DNA of 64,000 nt, from the NCBI GenBank assembly GCA_903772945.1, contig CAICTM010000349.1:1-64000 (forward strand), given 5' to 3'. Source of the stretch: Seminavis robusta. Taxonomy: Eukaryota; Bacillariophyta; Bacillariophyceae; Naviculales; Naviculaceae. The notes beneath the pieces were generated by a model. The model was not told where the DNA came from. It was given only the letters and a program-made list of their open reading frames with translations, and searched no databases. Below, one piece after another: positions 17,525 through 27,611 of this stretch (position 1 is the first letter of the stretch; the number at the start of each line of letters is the position of its first letter). A program made the position numbers and the translations under genes.

Positions 17525-20138
17525 AGTACGGACCTACGCAGGTTTCGAGCTGAACGGATCATTCATTCATTCATATATTCTAATAATCAATTACAATCAT
17601 ATACGTACTACGTCGCGATAGTACATTGTAACCCAACCCCTCCCCTTGGTCCTACCGGTTTCTCTCTCAGGTTGGAGCTCCATTTGTCGACAGGACCCAA
17701 CGCGTCTTTTCCTCATCGTGCCAACAAGGATTTGTCCATGCCATGCCATCCACAGTGGGAGCGTCGGTCGCCACTGCGGTCATTTGGTTGGTCGACGCTG
17801 CCTCTCTCTCGGTTTCAAATTGACTGGTCGCGGCATCCCTCGATACTGCGGTTTCAAATTCACCGGTCGCGGCATCCCTCGATACTGCGGTGACAGTGGA
17901 ACGTAGTTGGTCGGCGCTCGACGAACTAGCAGTGGTCGAAGCATCCGAGGAAGAAGACAATACTGGAGTGATGGAACCACCAACGCCAGTGGAGGAGGCA
18001 CCGCTGTTGGAGGATCAAGATGATGCTGCCGTTGTGGAGCAAGTGATGGAAGCACCAGTCGCATTGCGGTTGGACGGAGCGTCGATCGCATTCGCACAAG
18101 GATGGCTGGCTGGCTGGCAAATTTAGTTGGTCGACGCTCGAGGAATCACAGTAGTCGAAGCATCCGAGGAAGAGGACGATATTGGAGCGATGGAACCACC
18201 AACGCCAGTGGAGGAGGCACCGCTGTTGGAGGATCAAGATGATGCTGCCGTTGTGGAGCAAGTGATGGAAGCACCAGTGCTGACTTGAACATCACGGGCC
18301 GCGGCATCCCTCGAGCGATGAGAAGGGAACGTCTGGTGAATTCCATCGTAGTATCCACAAGGATTGCCCATGCCTGTAGCGTCAGTCACATTGCGGTTGA
18401 ACATTACATTTTATTTGGTTGGAAGGCGCTGCTTTGATTTCAGCTTATGGCGTGTCAACAATGATACGGCGATGTCTTCTTCCTCCACCAGGCAAGAGTT
18501 AATTGGTCGACGCTGCTTCTCGCTCGGTTTCAGATTCGCCGGTCGCGGCATCGCTCAAGGCTTGTCGGCATTGATGCTGCAGTGACAATGCACGGTCTTG
18601 TGAATGCAGTTGTTCCTCCACAATGCAAGAGAAGGGAGGAGGCAACGAGTTGCGCGGCACAGAAATCTACAGCACCAATGACGGCGGGTTGGCACAATTG
18701 GTTGGTCGACGCTCGAGGAATCAGCAGTGGTCGAAGCATCCGAGAGAATGATAGAACCACCAACGCCAGCGGAGGAGGAATGGGTGTTGGAGGAGCAAGA
18801 TGATGCTGCCGTTGTGGAAGAAATCAAGTGATGGAGTGCTTTGACTTCAACATCTTGGCCCGCGGCATCGCTCGAGGCCGTCGGCAATGATGCTGCGGTG
18901 ACAATGGAAGATCTTGTTCCTCCACAAGGCAAGAGAAGGGAGCTGGCAACGTCGCGTCGTGCGGATTGTCGGACATGACAGACAAGACGAGTCTACAGCA
19001 TCAGTGACGGCGGACTGTCTCGCAGATTCGGTAGATGACCCAATGCTGTCAAGGAATGTTCCCCCACCAAGAGTACAAGGGCAAAGGGGAGTCGGCAATG
19101 ATGCTGCGGTGATATTGGAAGGACTTGCAAACATGTTCCTCCACAAGTCAAGAGAAGAGAGGAAGCAACGTCGCGTCGTGTGGATTGTCCTTCGGCCATG
19201 GCACAGAAGTCGAGTGACAGTCGAGTCTACAGCACCAATGATGACGGCGGATTGTCTCGCAGATAGATGAACCAATGCTACCAAGGCATGTTCCCCCATC
19301 AAGAGTGGAAGAGCGCAGGGGAGACGCTGATTGACGGGCCATGCGCAGTTCGTGCAAAAGCAGGCCGCATTGCTGTGGGTTGTCGTCTCGTCCTCGCATT
19401 TGGCTTCGTCATGAAGGTGCACGGTTGCGGCTGCTGCGGCTGTCCTGGGCATGCGAGAAAGCTCTCCGATTCTTTTCTCCACTGCAGCAGAGCCGATCCC
19501 TTGAAGGTACCGCGGTTTTCCTTGGAATGGAACTCCGACAAAGAAGCGTGGCTAGTTGTCGGCGGTTGATGAAGAGGAAGCACATGGAGGAGGTAGGGTT
19601 TCTCTCAGTTGGACTCTTCACGCTGTCTTCTCTGGCGCTTGTTTTGCGATAGACAACGCGGGTACTGTACCTCACAACCAACACCGTCTTCCAGGATGTC
19701 TGGGTTCATTTGTATTGAACAACCAATTGTAGTTCTGTCCAGCAAAGCGTCCAAGGCCGGACGCAGGTTCCACCGTCATTGGCTCAAAGACTTGGAAGCT
19801 GTCTTTCAATGGTTCGTTCAAGTCTTGCTGGAGAAGGCAACTGCTCGCGACAAGGGAAGGGGGTCCATCGCACAGAGAGTAGGAAAGAGAAGACTCTGGT
19901 AGGAGGAATGAATGGTCGATCCATTGTCGTACTCTGGTTCAATGCCATGATCGATGCGAGGACGAAGGCGACAAGCTATCCTTACGCGCCATGTTAAGGT
20001 TAAGAAGGGACCACGACACAAAGGATCCGACACAGAGAAGAAGATCCAAGACCAAACCGCCGTGCATGGCAAGAGCTTTGGAATGGCAGTTGGTTGTCGT
20101 CCCCACAAAAGCCAGAGGAGGAGTAGAATCACCCGACG
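17525..20138. repeat. mosaic tandem-repeat locus
   Basis: A 34-bp direct repeat (GGTCGCGGCATCCCTCGATA core) occurs twice at about 17828-17895. A unit of about 215 bp starting near TTGGTCGACGCTCGA recurs at about 17910, 18124 and, shortened, 18700, with the core GAAGCATCCGAGGAAGA and GATGATGCTGCCGTTGTGGA. A second unit family of about 200-220 bp (GTTCCTCCACAA, GTCTACAGCA, GACGGCGGA) recurs at about 18610, 18914 and 19134. One plus frame is acidic and open for part of the first family, but the array as a whole is interrupted. From about 19340 to 20138 I see nothing definite. Confidence 0.6.
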
Positions 20139-20879
20139 ATGTCCTGTCTTGTTTGTTGGGAGGAGAAACCGGACGCCTCCTTGGTGGCGCTCTCCACCCA
20201 GTGTTCCCATGAGTGCTGCCGAGAATGTGCCGTCCGATGGATCAATAAGGCGGAAAGAGCCGCCTGTGAAACGTCTGTGCCCGTGTGTCCCTTTTGCCAG
20301 CAATCCATGAACGAGACTCAAGTGTTGGCCGTGTTGGGGCGACCATTCCGTCCCATCCAACCGACAGCTCACGACGACGAGTGGTTGGCGGAACACACCC
20401 AGTCATGTCCGCACTGTGGAGTCGCCATTCAAAAAGTGGAAGGAAGTTGCGATTTGATGGAATGTTTGTGTGGGATGCGCTTTTGCTATGCCTGCGGTAA
20501 TCCTCAAGCTCAGTGCCCATGCTCCACAACAGAAGCCACGCGGCATCATTATTATTGGGACAATTGTTTTGACCGCCAAGCCAGCAGGATGGCTCCTCCT
20601 GTCGCATCCAAGAAGGCTGGCCATGATGATGTAGACTTGCAAGGTCATTTGGAACAGAGAAGGGAAGAATTTGCCAGGCAGAACGACGTGACAACACTGT
20701 GGTTTGGGATGTGCATTGTCGCTGGTGGATTGGTCGTGTGCCTCGGTTCACCGGAGGATGGCCGTGACGCTGCTGCTGTCGATGTTGAGGTACTATTCTC
20801 TGGACGGATATGGCTTTCCATCCTTCTTGCTGTAATCTTGAGCTCTTGTCTCTCTTGTCTCTCTTGTCAAATACGCTGA
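20139..20879 (+). CDS. RING E3 ligase with RBR-like second half and C-terminal membrane segment (246 aa)
   Basis: Residues 3-53 form a RING-HC finger: C3, C6, C22, H24, C27, C30, C50 and C53. Residues 90-128 resemble the RING2/Rcat unit of RBR ligases: C90 and C93 (CPHC), then EGSC at 101-104, C109, C111, C116, C119, and CPC at 126-128. In RBR enzymes the Cys in the GC/SC-x-x-M position accepts ubiquitin; here that is C104. Only about 36 residues separate the two units, so the usual in-between-ring domain seems to be missing. A hydrophobic C-terminal segment (about 222-242) suggests a tail anchor. Start chosen because MSCLVC opens the finger directly. Confidence 0.8.
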   Translation: MSCLVCWEEKPDASLVALSTQCSHECCRECAVRWINKAERAACETSVPVCPFCQQSMNETQVLAVLGRPFRPIQPTAHDDEWLAEHTQSCPHCGVAIQKVEGSCDLMECLCGMRFCYACGNPQAQCPCSTTEATRHHYYWDNCFDRQASRMAPPVASKKAGHDDVDLQGHLEQRREEFARQNDVTTLWFGMCIVAGGLVVCLGSPEDGRDAAAVDVEVLFSGRIWLSILLAVILSSCLSCLSCQIR

Positions 20880-21357
20880 TGATACGATACTGTAACGATT
20901 CGAATATGCCAGCAGGAAACATCTCTCACGCCACCCCAACCGCCAACTCAACGTCCCAGATGTAGACAGACCCCGAGCAACAACAATCCACTGTCAAAAT
21001 GCATGTGACTATTCAGTTATTTCTAGAGTGATGAATCACAAGAACAGGAAATCTTTAGGAATCGGGAGAACCTTTTCCGTGCTTGGTTTCAGAGGCAACA
21101 TCCCGTGAACGATAGGCATAGAATTGGAACGAACGACCTCCCTTAGCTAAAGGCGCTTACACCATCTCCAGTTTAACCAACCAACCACAAACGTTCTTTA
21201 GCACGGATGTCCCCTACATGTCTCATTTAGACCCACCGGATGCGCAGAAAAGGTTGCCCTGTCTGGTCACGCAGAAAGGTTGCCAAGCCTCTTTGCGGCA
21301 AGCATGGAGAAAGTTTTGTTTATTGTCTATGTACTGCACCAGCCTTCATGCAATCAG
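20880..21357. other. intergenic before the 5S rRNA gene
   Basis: No gene or repeat recognised. Confidence 0.5.
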
Positions 21358-21471
21358 GAACGACCATACCACGCTGACAGCACCGCTTCCCGTCTGCTCA
21401 GCGAAGTTAAGCATTGTCGGGCCAGGTTAGTACTACGGTGGGGGACCACGTTGGAATCCCTGGTGTTGTTC
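21358..21471 (+). rRNA. 5S ribosomal RNA
   Basis: The sequence follows the 5S pattern: CGACCATACCACGCTGA near the 5' end, then CCCGTCTGCTCAGCGAAGTT, AAGC, GTCGGGCC, AGGTTAGTACTACGGTGGGG and GACCACGTTGGAATCCC. Helix I closes between GAACGAC (21358-21364) and GTTGTTC (21465-21471), and a T-run (21472-21476) follows as a polymerase III stop. The length, about 114 nt, is a little under the usual 118-121 nt. Where a typical copy would read CGTGGGAATCCC this one reads CGTTGGAATCCC, so it may be a dispersed variant or a mildly decayed copy. No second copy is visible in the window. Confidence 0.85.
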
Positions 21472-21839
21472 TTTTTGCTGAACAGCTTGTTGCTTTGCTA
21501 ACGTTATGTTGCGACCATGGAGATGAAGCACCTACTAGTATCCTGTGGCGGGGCCCTTTTGCTGTGGTTAGTCTAGCTAGTGATACCGATGGCCAGCTCA
21601 TGTTGTGTCGCTGTGTGATGTCTCTAATAACATGCTACACGAACGGAGCTTTCTGCCGCGCACCCTCCCACAGTCTCGAGCAAGTGAGGGTCCTAACCCG
21701 ATGTTGAACTTCAACTCGCCACGCATCAACAAATCTTCCAACCAACATCCCGACATCATTATTTTGTCGGAGGTGATTGCCGCCAATAATAATTTAACTG
21801 TCTGCCTCATTGCCACTACCTTCTATCGTATCAAGCAAC
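21472..21839. other. interval between 5S rRNA and UROD
   Basis: It starts with the T-run terminator of the 5S gene and should hold the promoter of the uroporphyrinogen decarboxylase gene. No gene seen. Confidence 0.5.
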
Positions 21840-23081
21840 ATGAAATTCACAGCTGCTTCCCTCGTGTTTCTGCAGCTTCTGCTAAATAATGGCAGCCATG
21901 CCTTTTCTGTGAACCAATATACTCCCACCGATGCTGCTATGACGCGCATGAGTGCCACTGTGGAGGCAGCAGCTGATGAAAAGGTGACCGAGCACAACCA
22001 CTGTCAAGAACCAGGGGATCGGGATATCTTGGTCCGTGCTGCTCGTGGAGAAACTGTGGAACGAACTCCTGTCTGGATGATGCGACAAGCTGGTCGATAC
22101 ATGGCAGCCTTTCGTGCATATTCCACCAAGTATGAATTCCGACAAAGGTCTGAAACTCCTGCCATGGCCACGGAGCTGTCCTTGCAATGTCACCGCAAAT
22201 ATGGAATGGATGGAATCATTATGTTTTCCGACATTCTGACACCCCTGCCTACTTTGGGCATTGACTTTGATGTAGTGAGAGGTACTGGACCCGTCATCTC
22301 TACAGAAATCAGAACAGAAGAAGATGTCGATGCCTTGGCCACTGCCACCAAGGACAGTTTTGATGAAAAGCTTCCCTTTATTCGAGAAATTCTAGGAGAG
22401 CTCTCCAAGGAAGCACAAGAAATGAATACTTCTTTGATTGGATTTGTTGGAGCACCCTTTACTTTGGCATCCTACACCATTGAAGGAAAGTCCAGCAAAA
22501 ACTGCCTGGAGACAAAGAAAATGTTAATGTCTGATGACCGTGGAGATGACAAGGCTGTCTCCAAATTCTTGGATAAGTTGGCCAACATGATTGGCATGTA
22601 TGCCTGTCATCAAATTGAATGTGGAGCGCAAGTCATTCAAGTCTTTGAGAGTTGGGCCCATCAACTCAACCCTGATCTATTTGAACAGTTTGCCAAGCCA
22701 GCTGCTCAAAAAGCCATTCAAATCATCAAAGAACAACACCCTGATGTCCCTGTCATTTATTTTGCCAATGGAGGATCCTCTTATTTGGAAAAGCAACGTG
22801 ATATGGGAGCTGACATGATTGCTGTTGATTGGGCTGTAGACATGGCAGAAGCACGGAAAATTTTGGGGCCTGACGTTGCCATTTCTGGCAACATTGATCC
22901 CACCATTCTGTTTGGATCCAAAGAACAGATTGAACAGGCTGTTCGGGACTGTATTGATAGAGCTGGGGGTCCAGGAAAGCATTTGCTCAACCTGGGTCAT
23001 GGAGTCATGCAAGGCACCCCTGAAGAAGCTGTTGGTTGGCTGGTTGATGAATGTAAACGATACAAGGGCAAGGATGCTTAA
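21840..23081 (+). CDS. UROD: uroporphyrinogen decarboxylase, plastid-targeted (413 aa)
   Basis: The enzyme removes four acetate carboxyls from uroporphyrinogen III to give coproporphyrinogen III in haem and chlorophyll synthesis. Family signatures are intact: RTPVWMMRQAGRYMAAFR at about residues 73-90 (substrate-binding Arg pair), FSDILTPLPTLGIDF, GFVGAPFTLASYTIEG, and the late NLGHGVMQGTPEEAV. I chose the ATG at 21840 over the in-frame ATG at 21810 because it gives a clean signal peptide (MKFTAASLVFLQLLL) ending at SHA, followed by FSV. Phe at the cleavage site is the mark of diatom-type bipartite plastid targeting (ASAFAP motif). It is complete in one exon. Its 3' end faces the 3' end of the minus-strand gene at 23770. 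Confidence 0.95.
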   Translation: MKFTAASLVFLQLLLNNGSHAFSVNQYTPTDAAMTRMSATVEAAADEKVTEHNHCQEPGDRDILVRAARGETVERTPVWMMRQAGRYMAAFRAYSTKYEFRQRSETPAMATELSLQCHRKYGMDGIIMFSDILTPLPTLGIDFDVVRGTGPVISTEIRTEEDVDALATATKDSFDEKLPFIREILGELSKEAQEMNTSLIGFVGAPFTLASYTIEGKSSKNCLETKKMLMSDDRGDDKAVSKFLDKLANMIGMYACHQIECGAQVIQVFESWAHQLNPDLFEQFAKPAAQKAIQIIKEQHPDVPVIYFANGGSSYLEKQRDMGADMIAVDWAVDMAEARKILGPDVAISGNIDPTILFGSKEQIEQAVRDCIDRAGGPGKHLLNLGHGVMQGTPEEAVGWLVDECKRYKGKDA

Positions 23082-23769
23082 AATAGTGGGTATACCAGGC
23101 TAGCTGCTGTTGTCAAAATTTCGTATAGGTGTGGCAATCAAAGACAGCGGCTTTAGTGTATCAATGTGGCTCTTTCTTACGAATGATTCATCCCCTTACC
23201 AAAGGATCCCAGAGTATGAGAGTTGCCTTTTAAAACACTAGCTCAGCAAACCTGTGGCTGTTGGACGGAAACCAAGTTGAGGCTCCATAATGCCAAGCCT
23301 CAAGATGGATTGTGGCTGTGGTCCCGGTGATACGACGATTCGGTCGATGGAGGCGCCCTGTGTGCTGCTCGCGTAAAACCCAACACTCTCGAAGTGGCCA
23401 TTTTCGTGAGAAAGTGGGCGCCGCCGTGCAAACAACGGTGGAACAAGGCAGGTCTTCAATCCGCGGGGGCAAGGAAGCGTTCAAACGGCGTGTCAAGTGA
23501 TGCGAAGAGGTGGGCAACGGTAGTCTTGATTTAGAATATTGGTGCTCGTTGCAATCCGTAGCTAGCTCGAACCCAAGCATCATCCCCCGCCTCTTCTTTC
23601 GTGATGCTGCTCGCCTGGCTAGCCAGCAATTGCAACTGTTTTTTTTTAAGCCGGTGCGTTCCTAGAGTCGCACCGTGCCGGTGTTTATTGTTACATTATC
23701 TAATCTACTAGCTTTGCCTAGTTGTTGGCATGTGATCACATCATTGGTGTGTGTTGCTTTGCTTACTCC
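23082..23769. other. intergenic between two convergent genes
   Basis: It holds the two 3' ends and a T-run of nine (about 23639). No gene seen. Confidence 0.5.
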
Positions 23770-26664
23770 TCAGTCAAGGCTCAAATCTTGCCAGCCAGTG
23801 TACTGCGTGGATGCTGTTGTTCTCAGCCAACCCTTGGGTGGCGCCGGTATATGCCGCATTCCGACGTCGCTCTCCGTCCCACCAAAGGAATGCTGCATGG
23901 CACTCCCATGCAACATGGAATCATTGTCATAGTATCCCGCCCCGCCCTTGTCAAATACCTCAAACACTTCGGCTCTGTGCGTGGGAGAGGAAGGCGCTTC
24001 CACGTCGCTGCAACTTGCTGCTTTACGCGCATGAACCGGAACCTCCTTGTGTGTCCAGCCAACTTGCAACAGTTCGGCGACATCTTGTTCCGTTTTCAAG
24101 AACCAAACTTCCTGTCGTTCAGTGGCTCTAGTTTCGGCCGTTCTTCTCCGCAACGTGGCCGAAAGCACAATCCCCATCACTGTCGCCAGCGTGGTCAGAA
24201 GCATCCCTAGACCCAACCGCGCATGAGAGTTGTTGGAATCGTCGTCGAGCAATCCATGAGTGAACGTCCCTTCAACAGTAGCTCCTGGTTCTTCCACTCC
24301 AATAGTTGGCGCTACTGTTTCTGGGATCTTCGGGAAAAAGTCGTCGCCTATCTCAATGGTGTCGTCTTCGAAGAGAAAATCCAAATCATGTTCTGACCCA
24401 GGAGTGGCCAGCGCAATGATCTGATGGACGAGATCGTCATCGTCACCTACATCAAACTCTGCCAATTCCAGCATCTGCGTTAGAAATGCCCCGGATACAA
24501 CGGCTGCTGCCAAGACACGCTGCAAGAAACGACCAATGAAATCCAACGTCCCTTGTTCCTGCACGGGGACCCAGTAGGGCTGATTGCTGTTCTTGGTGCT
24601 GTCGGCTGTGGGTGGCGCTGCGCTCGTTCCGTTGATGGGCGGTCCCGATCCCATATTAAACGCCGCCACCGCGCCATCTCCAAACACGCTGCGTAGAGCA
24701 CGATGCACACCACCATTGTCAATGGTCAAATCAGAGAAATCTTGATAATCGTCTTGGACGGCATGATGATGCACGTATACGGGATAAATCATGGTCAACT
24801 TCCACCAGGCATAGTCGTCCTCCTCGTACACCAGTTCGACCCGAGTGTCCGCCAAGAACATTTCCCAAATGCCCGAGGATGCAAACAGGGGTGGAGGTGG
24901 ATCATTGTCGCGATCGGCCATGACTACCATGTCATCATCCACGGCGGTCATGCTATCGTCGTTGTGGCTGCTTTGATTGTTGAGCTGATTGTTGTGGCTG
25001 TTGTGGTCCGTATCATTGACATGATCAGGATGCCAAGCGTTGGCATCCGTAGTGTTGTTGTCGTCGTCAAGTAACGTCATGTTTCCTTCCAATGGACTAC
25101 CAAGATCATCAACATCATCATCATCAAAAAAGAACGAGTAGATGGCTTGTCGAATCTCTTCTTTGAGATCTTGCAAGAGCGGAGATCCAGTATCACTGGT
25201 CGAGTTCCCGCCCTCCTCCAAGTCCTCTTCTTCAATTTCTAGGTATTCGAGTACCATGTGATACAAATCTTCCTTACTCAACGGCGCCATTTCGAGCCAA
25301 TCCCAGAGCATGGTATCCGACGAGGGTGCCGGTGTGGCGGTCGTGTCCACCCCGTCGTTGTCATCGTCTGGCATCATGGACAGCAGCACCAAATCATCAT
25401 CAACCATGGTTCCATTGTTGTAGTCCATGGTAGCGTTGACATCCAGATAATCCCACGTCATGTTGACCACAGTCGACGCAGATGGCAGCGAGGAAGACTG
25501 ATTCCGCACGGCAGCATCACCGTCGGTACTGTTATAGTCAGCAGTGATATTGTGGACGTCACTACTGGTCATCATGCTACTACTGTTGGTACCATTGACG
25601 AGTGGCATGGTACTGGTAGGCGCCCGATGCTTCTCTGCTCCATCCGGTTCGGATGATTTGGAGGTTTCAATCCGGGAGGGAGACGACTCCAACAAGGTAA
25701 TGGCATTGTCCAGTGTCGAATGGAAGACTATTGTGGCTGCATTGGATACTTCTTCGACCAATAGTTCTACCGAATGAGCATGTTCGGGGGAGGACAAGTT
25801 CCAAGTCAACGGCAGTGCCAAACTCAGAGAGACTTGCACGGTATTGTTGGCATCGTAGTCTCGTAACGGCGCCTCAGTTGCTTCCTCAGATGCAGGGGTG
25901 GTTTCCGTCGGACCCTGGCTACTAGTGGTTGTAGTAGTCGTAGTGGAAGTGTCATCTTGTGCACCATCATCCGTGCTAGTCTCGGAGGGAGGAGGAGAGC
26001 CTGACATTTCCAAGGCCTGAGCAGGGGTAGCTTGAGCAGGGGTATCAGGGGTATTCTCAGGACGAGGGGCTTCTCGGCTAGTGCTTCCCACTGGCGTCAG
26101 CGGGATGCCCTGGCCAATTCCGCTGGAATAAGAAGAGGCGGAAGGTTGTTGTGTTTGTGGTGACTGTGAGTCAGCCATTCCAGAAACGGAGAAGGATCCC
26201 TTATCAGGATGATACTTGGCACTGTCAGTGCCATTGTTGCTGCTTTCTTCCGAGGGTTCTTCTGAAAGCCCAAAAAACCCTAACGTTCTTCCGGATGGGT
26301 GATCAGGTGACGGTCCTCCTGCATAAGCTGCATTGCCCTCAACGGGTCGTCCCAAAGATACCGAGAAAGCTTGGATACCCCTACGCAAACGTCGAGCTTT
26401 TCGTCGTTCGCGATCAGCTGTAGAAGAAGTATCCCTTTCCGCAGAGGGCAGGGCCGATGACATGCATCCCGTAGACAACAGCATGGCCACCAGGCAGAGC
26501 CATTGTTTCCTCCTACTGGGCGCACCGCTTCTTGATCTCCTTGTTCCCACGGAAGGCCGAGTAGCAGAAGAAGCAGCGATAGAGCACCTCTGCCGTTGAC
26601 CGCCTTCTTGTCCCATTCTGAAGCTACTAGGTTGCGTGCCAAAAGACTCTACAGTGGCTTGCAC
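23770..26664 (-). CDS. large acidic Ser/Thr-rich membrane protein, unknown family (964 aa)
   Basis: An open frame of 964 codons has a basic N-terminus, a hydrophobic segment at about residues 54-70 (WLCLVAMLLSTGCMSSAL) that could be a signal peptide or anchor, and a second hydrophobic segment at about 817-838 (GLGMLLTTLATVMGIVLSA) followed by RRR. The part between them is rich in Ser, Thr, Asp and Asn, has many NxS/T sequons, and would be luminal or extracellular. The 125-residue tail after the second segment would be cytosolic. A start at codon 17 (MGQEGG) is also possible. I recognise no enzyme domain. The composition fits a glycosylated surface protein; that is inference. Confidence 0.7.
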   Translation of the reverse strand: MQATVESFGTQPSSFRMGQEGGQRQRCSIAASSATRPSVGTRRSRSGAPSRRKQWLCLVAMLLSTGCMSSALPSAERDTSSTADRERRKARRLRRGIQAFSVSLGRPVEGNAAYAGGPSPDHPSGRTLGFFGLSEEPSEESSNNGTDSAKYHPDKGSFSVSGMADSQSPQTQQPSASSYSSGIGQGIPLTPVGSTSREAPRPENTPDTPAQATPAQALEMSGSPPPSETSTDDGAQDDTSTTTTTTTSSQGPTETTPASEEATEAPLRDYDANNTVQVSLSLALPLTWNLSSPEHAHSVELLVEEVSNAATIVFHSTLDNAITLLESSPSRIETSKSSEPDGAEKHRAPTSTMPLVNGTNSSSMMTSSDVHNITADYNSTDGDAAVRNQSSSLPSASTVVNMTWDYLDVNATMDYNNGTMVDDDLVLLSMMPDDDNDGVDTTATPAPSSDTMLWDWLEMAPLSKEDLYHMVLEYLEIEEEDLEEGGNSTSDTGSPLLQDLKEEIRQAIYSFFFDDDDVDDLGSPLEGNMTLLDDDNNTTDANAWHPDHVNDTDHNSHNNQLNNQSSHNDDSMTAVDDDMVVMADRDNDPPPPLFASSGIWEMFLADTRVELVYEEDDYAWWKLTMIYPVYVHHHAVQDDYQDFSDLTIDNGGVHRALRSVFGDGAVAAFNMGSGPPINGTSAAPPTADSTKNSNQPYWVPVQEQGTLDFIGRFLQRVLAAAVVSGAFLTQMLELAEFDVGDDDDLVHQIIALATPGSEHDLDFLFEDDTIEIGDDFFPKIPETVAPTIGVEEPGATVEGTFTHGLLDDDSNNSHARLGLGMLLTTLATVMGIVLSATLRRRTAETRATERQEVWFLKTEQDVAELLQVGWTHKEVPVHARKAASCSDVEAPSSPTHRAEVFEVFDKGGAGYYDNDSMLHGSAMQHSFGGTESDVGMRHIPAPPKGWLRTTASTQYTGWQDLSLD

Positions 26665-27611
26665 GTGGTTTCAAAAGGGACATGCGGCGGGGTGTGTACG
26701 GGCCACAGCGTGGCTTGGATATCCTTTTTTGCAGATGACTATCTGACTGACTGTATACCCAACAACAGCAATAACACAAGCCCTTTCTCGATTGGTATAT
26801 CTGGAGAGCGTTCCGTATGACGATGGGATTCTCAACTAAATTTCCAAACGTCTACTGGTCGACAAATACGCCATGGTCGCGTCCGAGCCGATCGAGATCC
26901 CCGAACGGTTTGTTGGCCGCAGCCCAGTCCCTTTTGCTGAGTCTTGTCGATCAAAACTCGGCACGATCAATGCCTTGCTGTTATCTCTTTGAGGGCACCT
27001 GATTTCACAGGTTCACTCCAGCTCAGCATCGACTATCCAAGAGAAAGTACAACGGAGTAGCCATACACATGAAAGAATGCATCGTGGAGATCTGGTGGTT
27101 TAATGAATCTTCGAAATCGTGACATAGTGGACAACCAAAGAGTGTTCTTTTGCGATGCTTTGACAATGGGTTGTTGGAGCTCACAAAATAATTAAATGGG
27201 CAGTCCCAATCTCGAAAGCAACAAAGCAACAACTCCTGACTTTGGTAGACTACCAGCTGGCTACTTCAGCAGTCGGCCAGGCCTTAAGAGGATGGGAGGC
27301 AATACTTGGGAAAGGGATCCATTGGATCAGGGGTTACAACAAGTGCAGAACTGTCATTTGAAGCAAGATGCTGTGGGTGATTGGCTTTTACCAAACCATT
27401 ATTCGGAGTACCTAACCTTAGGTCTTTGGGGCACCGAAATTGGATAGCTAGCTGGTAGCTGGTAGTTGCAATTGGATCTTGAACTTTGGGGCAACCACGG
27501 AGGTCAAGTTAGTTGGAAGTGTTCATCACCCACCTACCCATACAAGTTATTCAGATCAACCAGATCCCCCAAATTTATGGTAGTCTACCGCTGAACGTTA
27601 CGCCTATCAAA
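26665..27611. other. intergenic, nothing recognised
   Basis: About 950 bp lie between the start of the acidic membrane protein gene and the end of the 2,625-residue gene. No gene or clear repeat was seen apart from a TAGCTAGCTGGTAGCTGGTAG run at about 27447-27466. Confidence 0.5.

Noticed and set aside
24703-25656. plus-strand frames opposite the acidic membrane protein
   Set aside because: The His/Val/Ile-rich composition is the mirror of Asp/Asn-rich sense codons.
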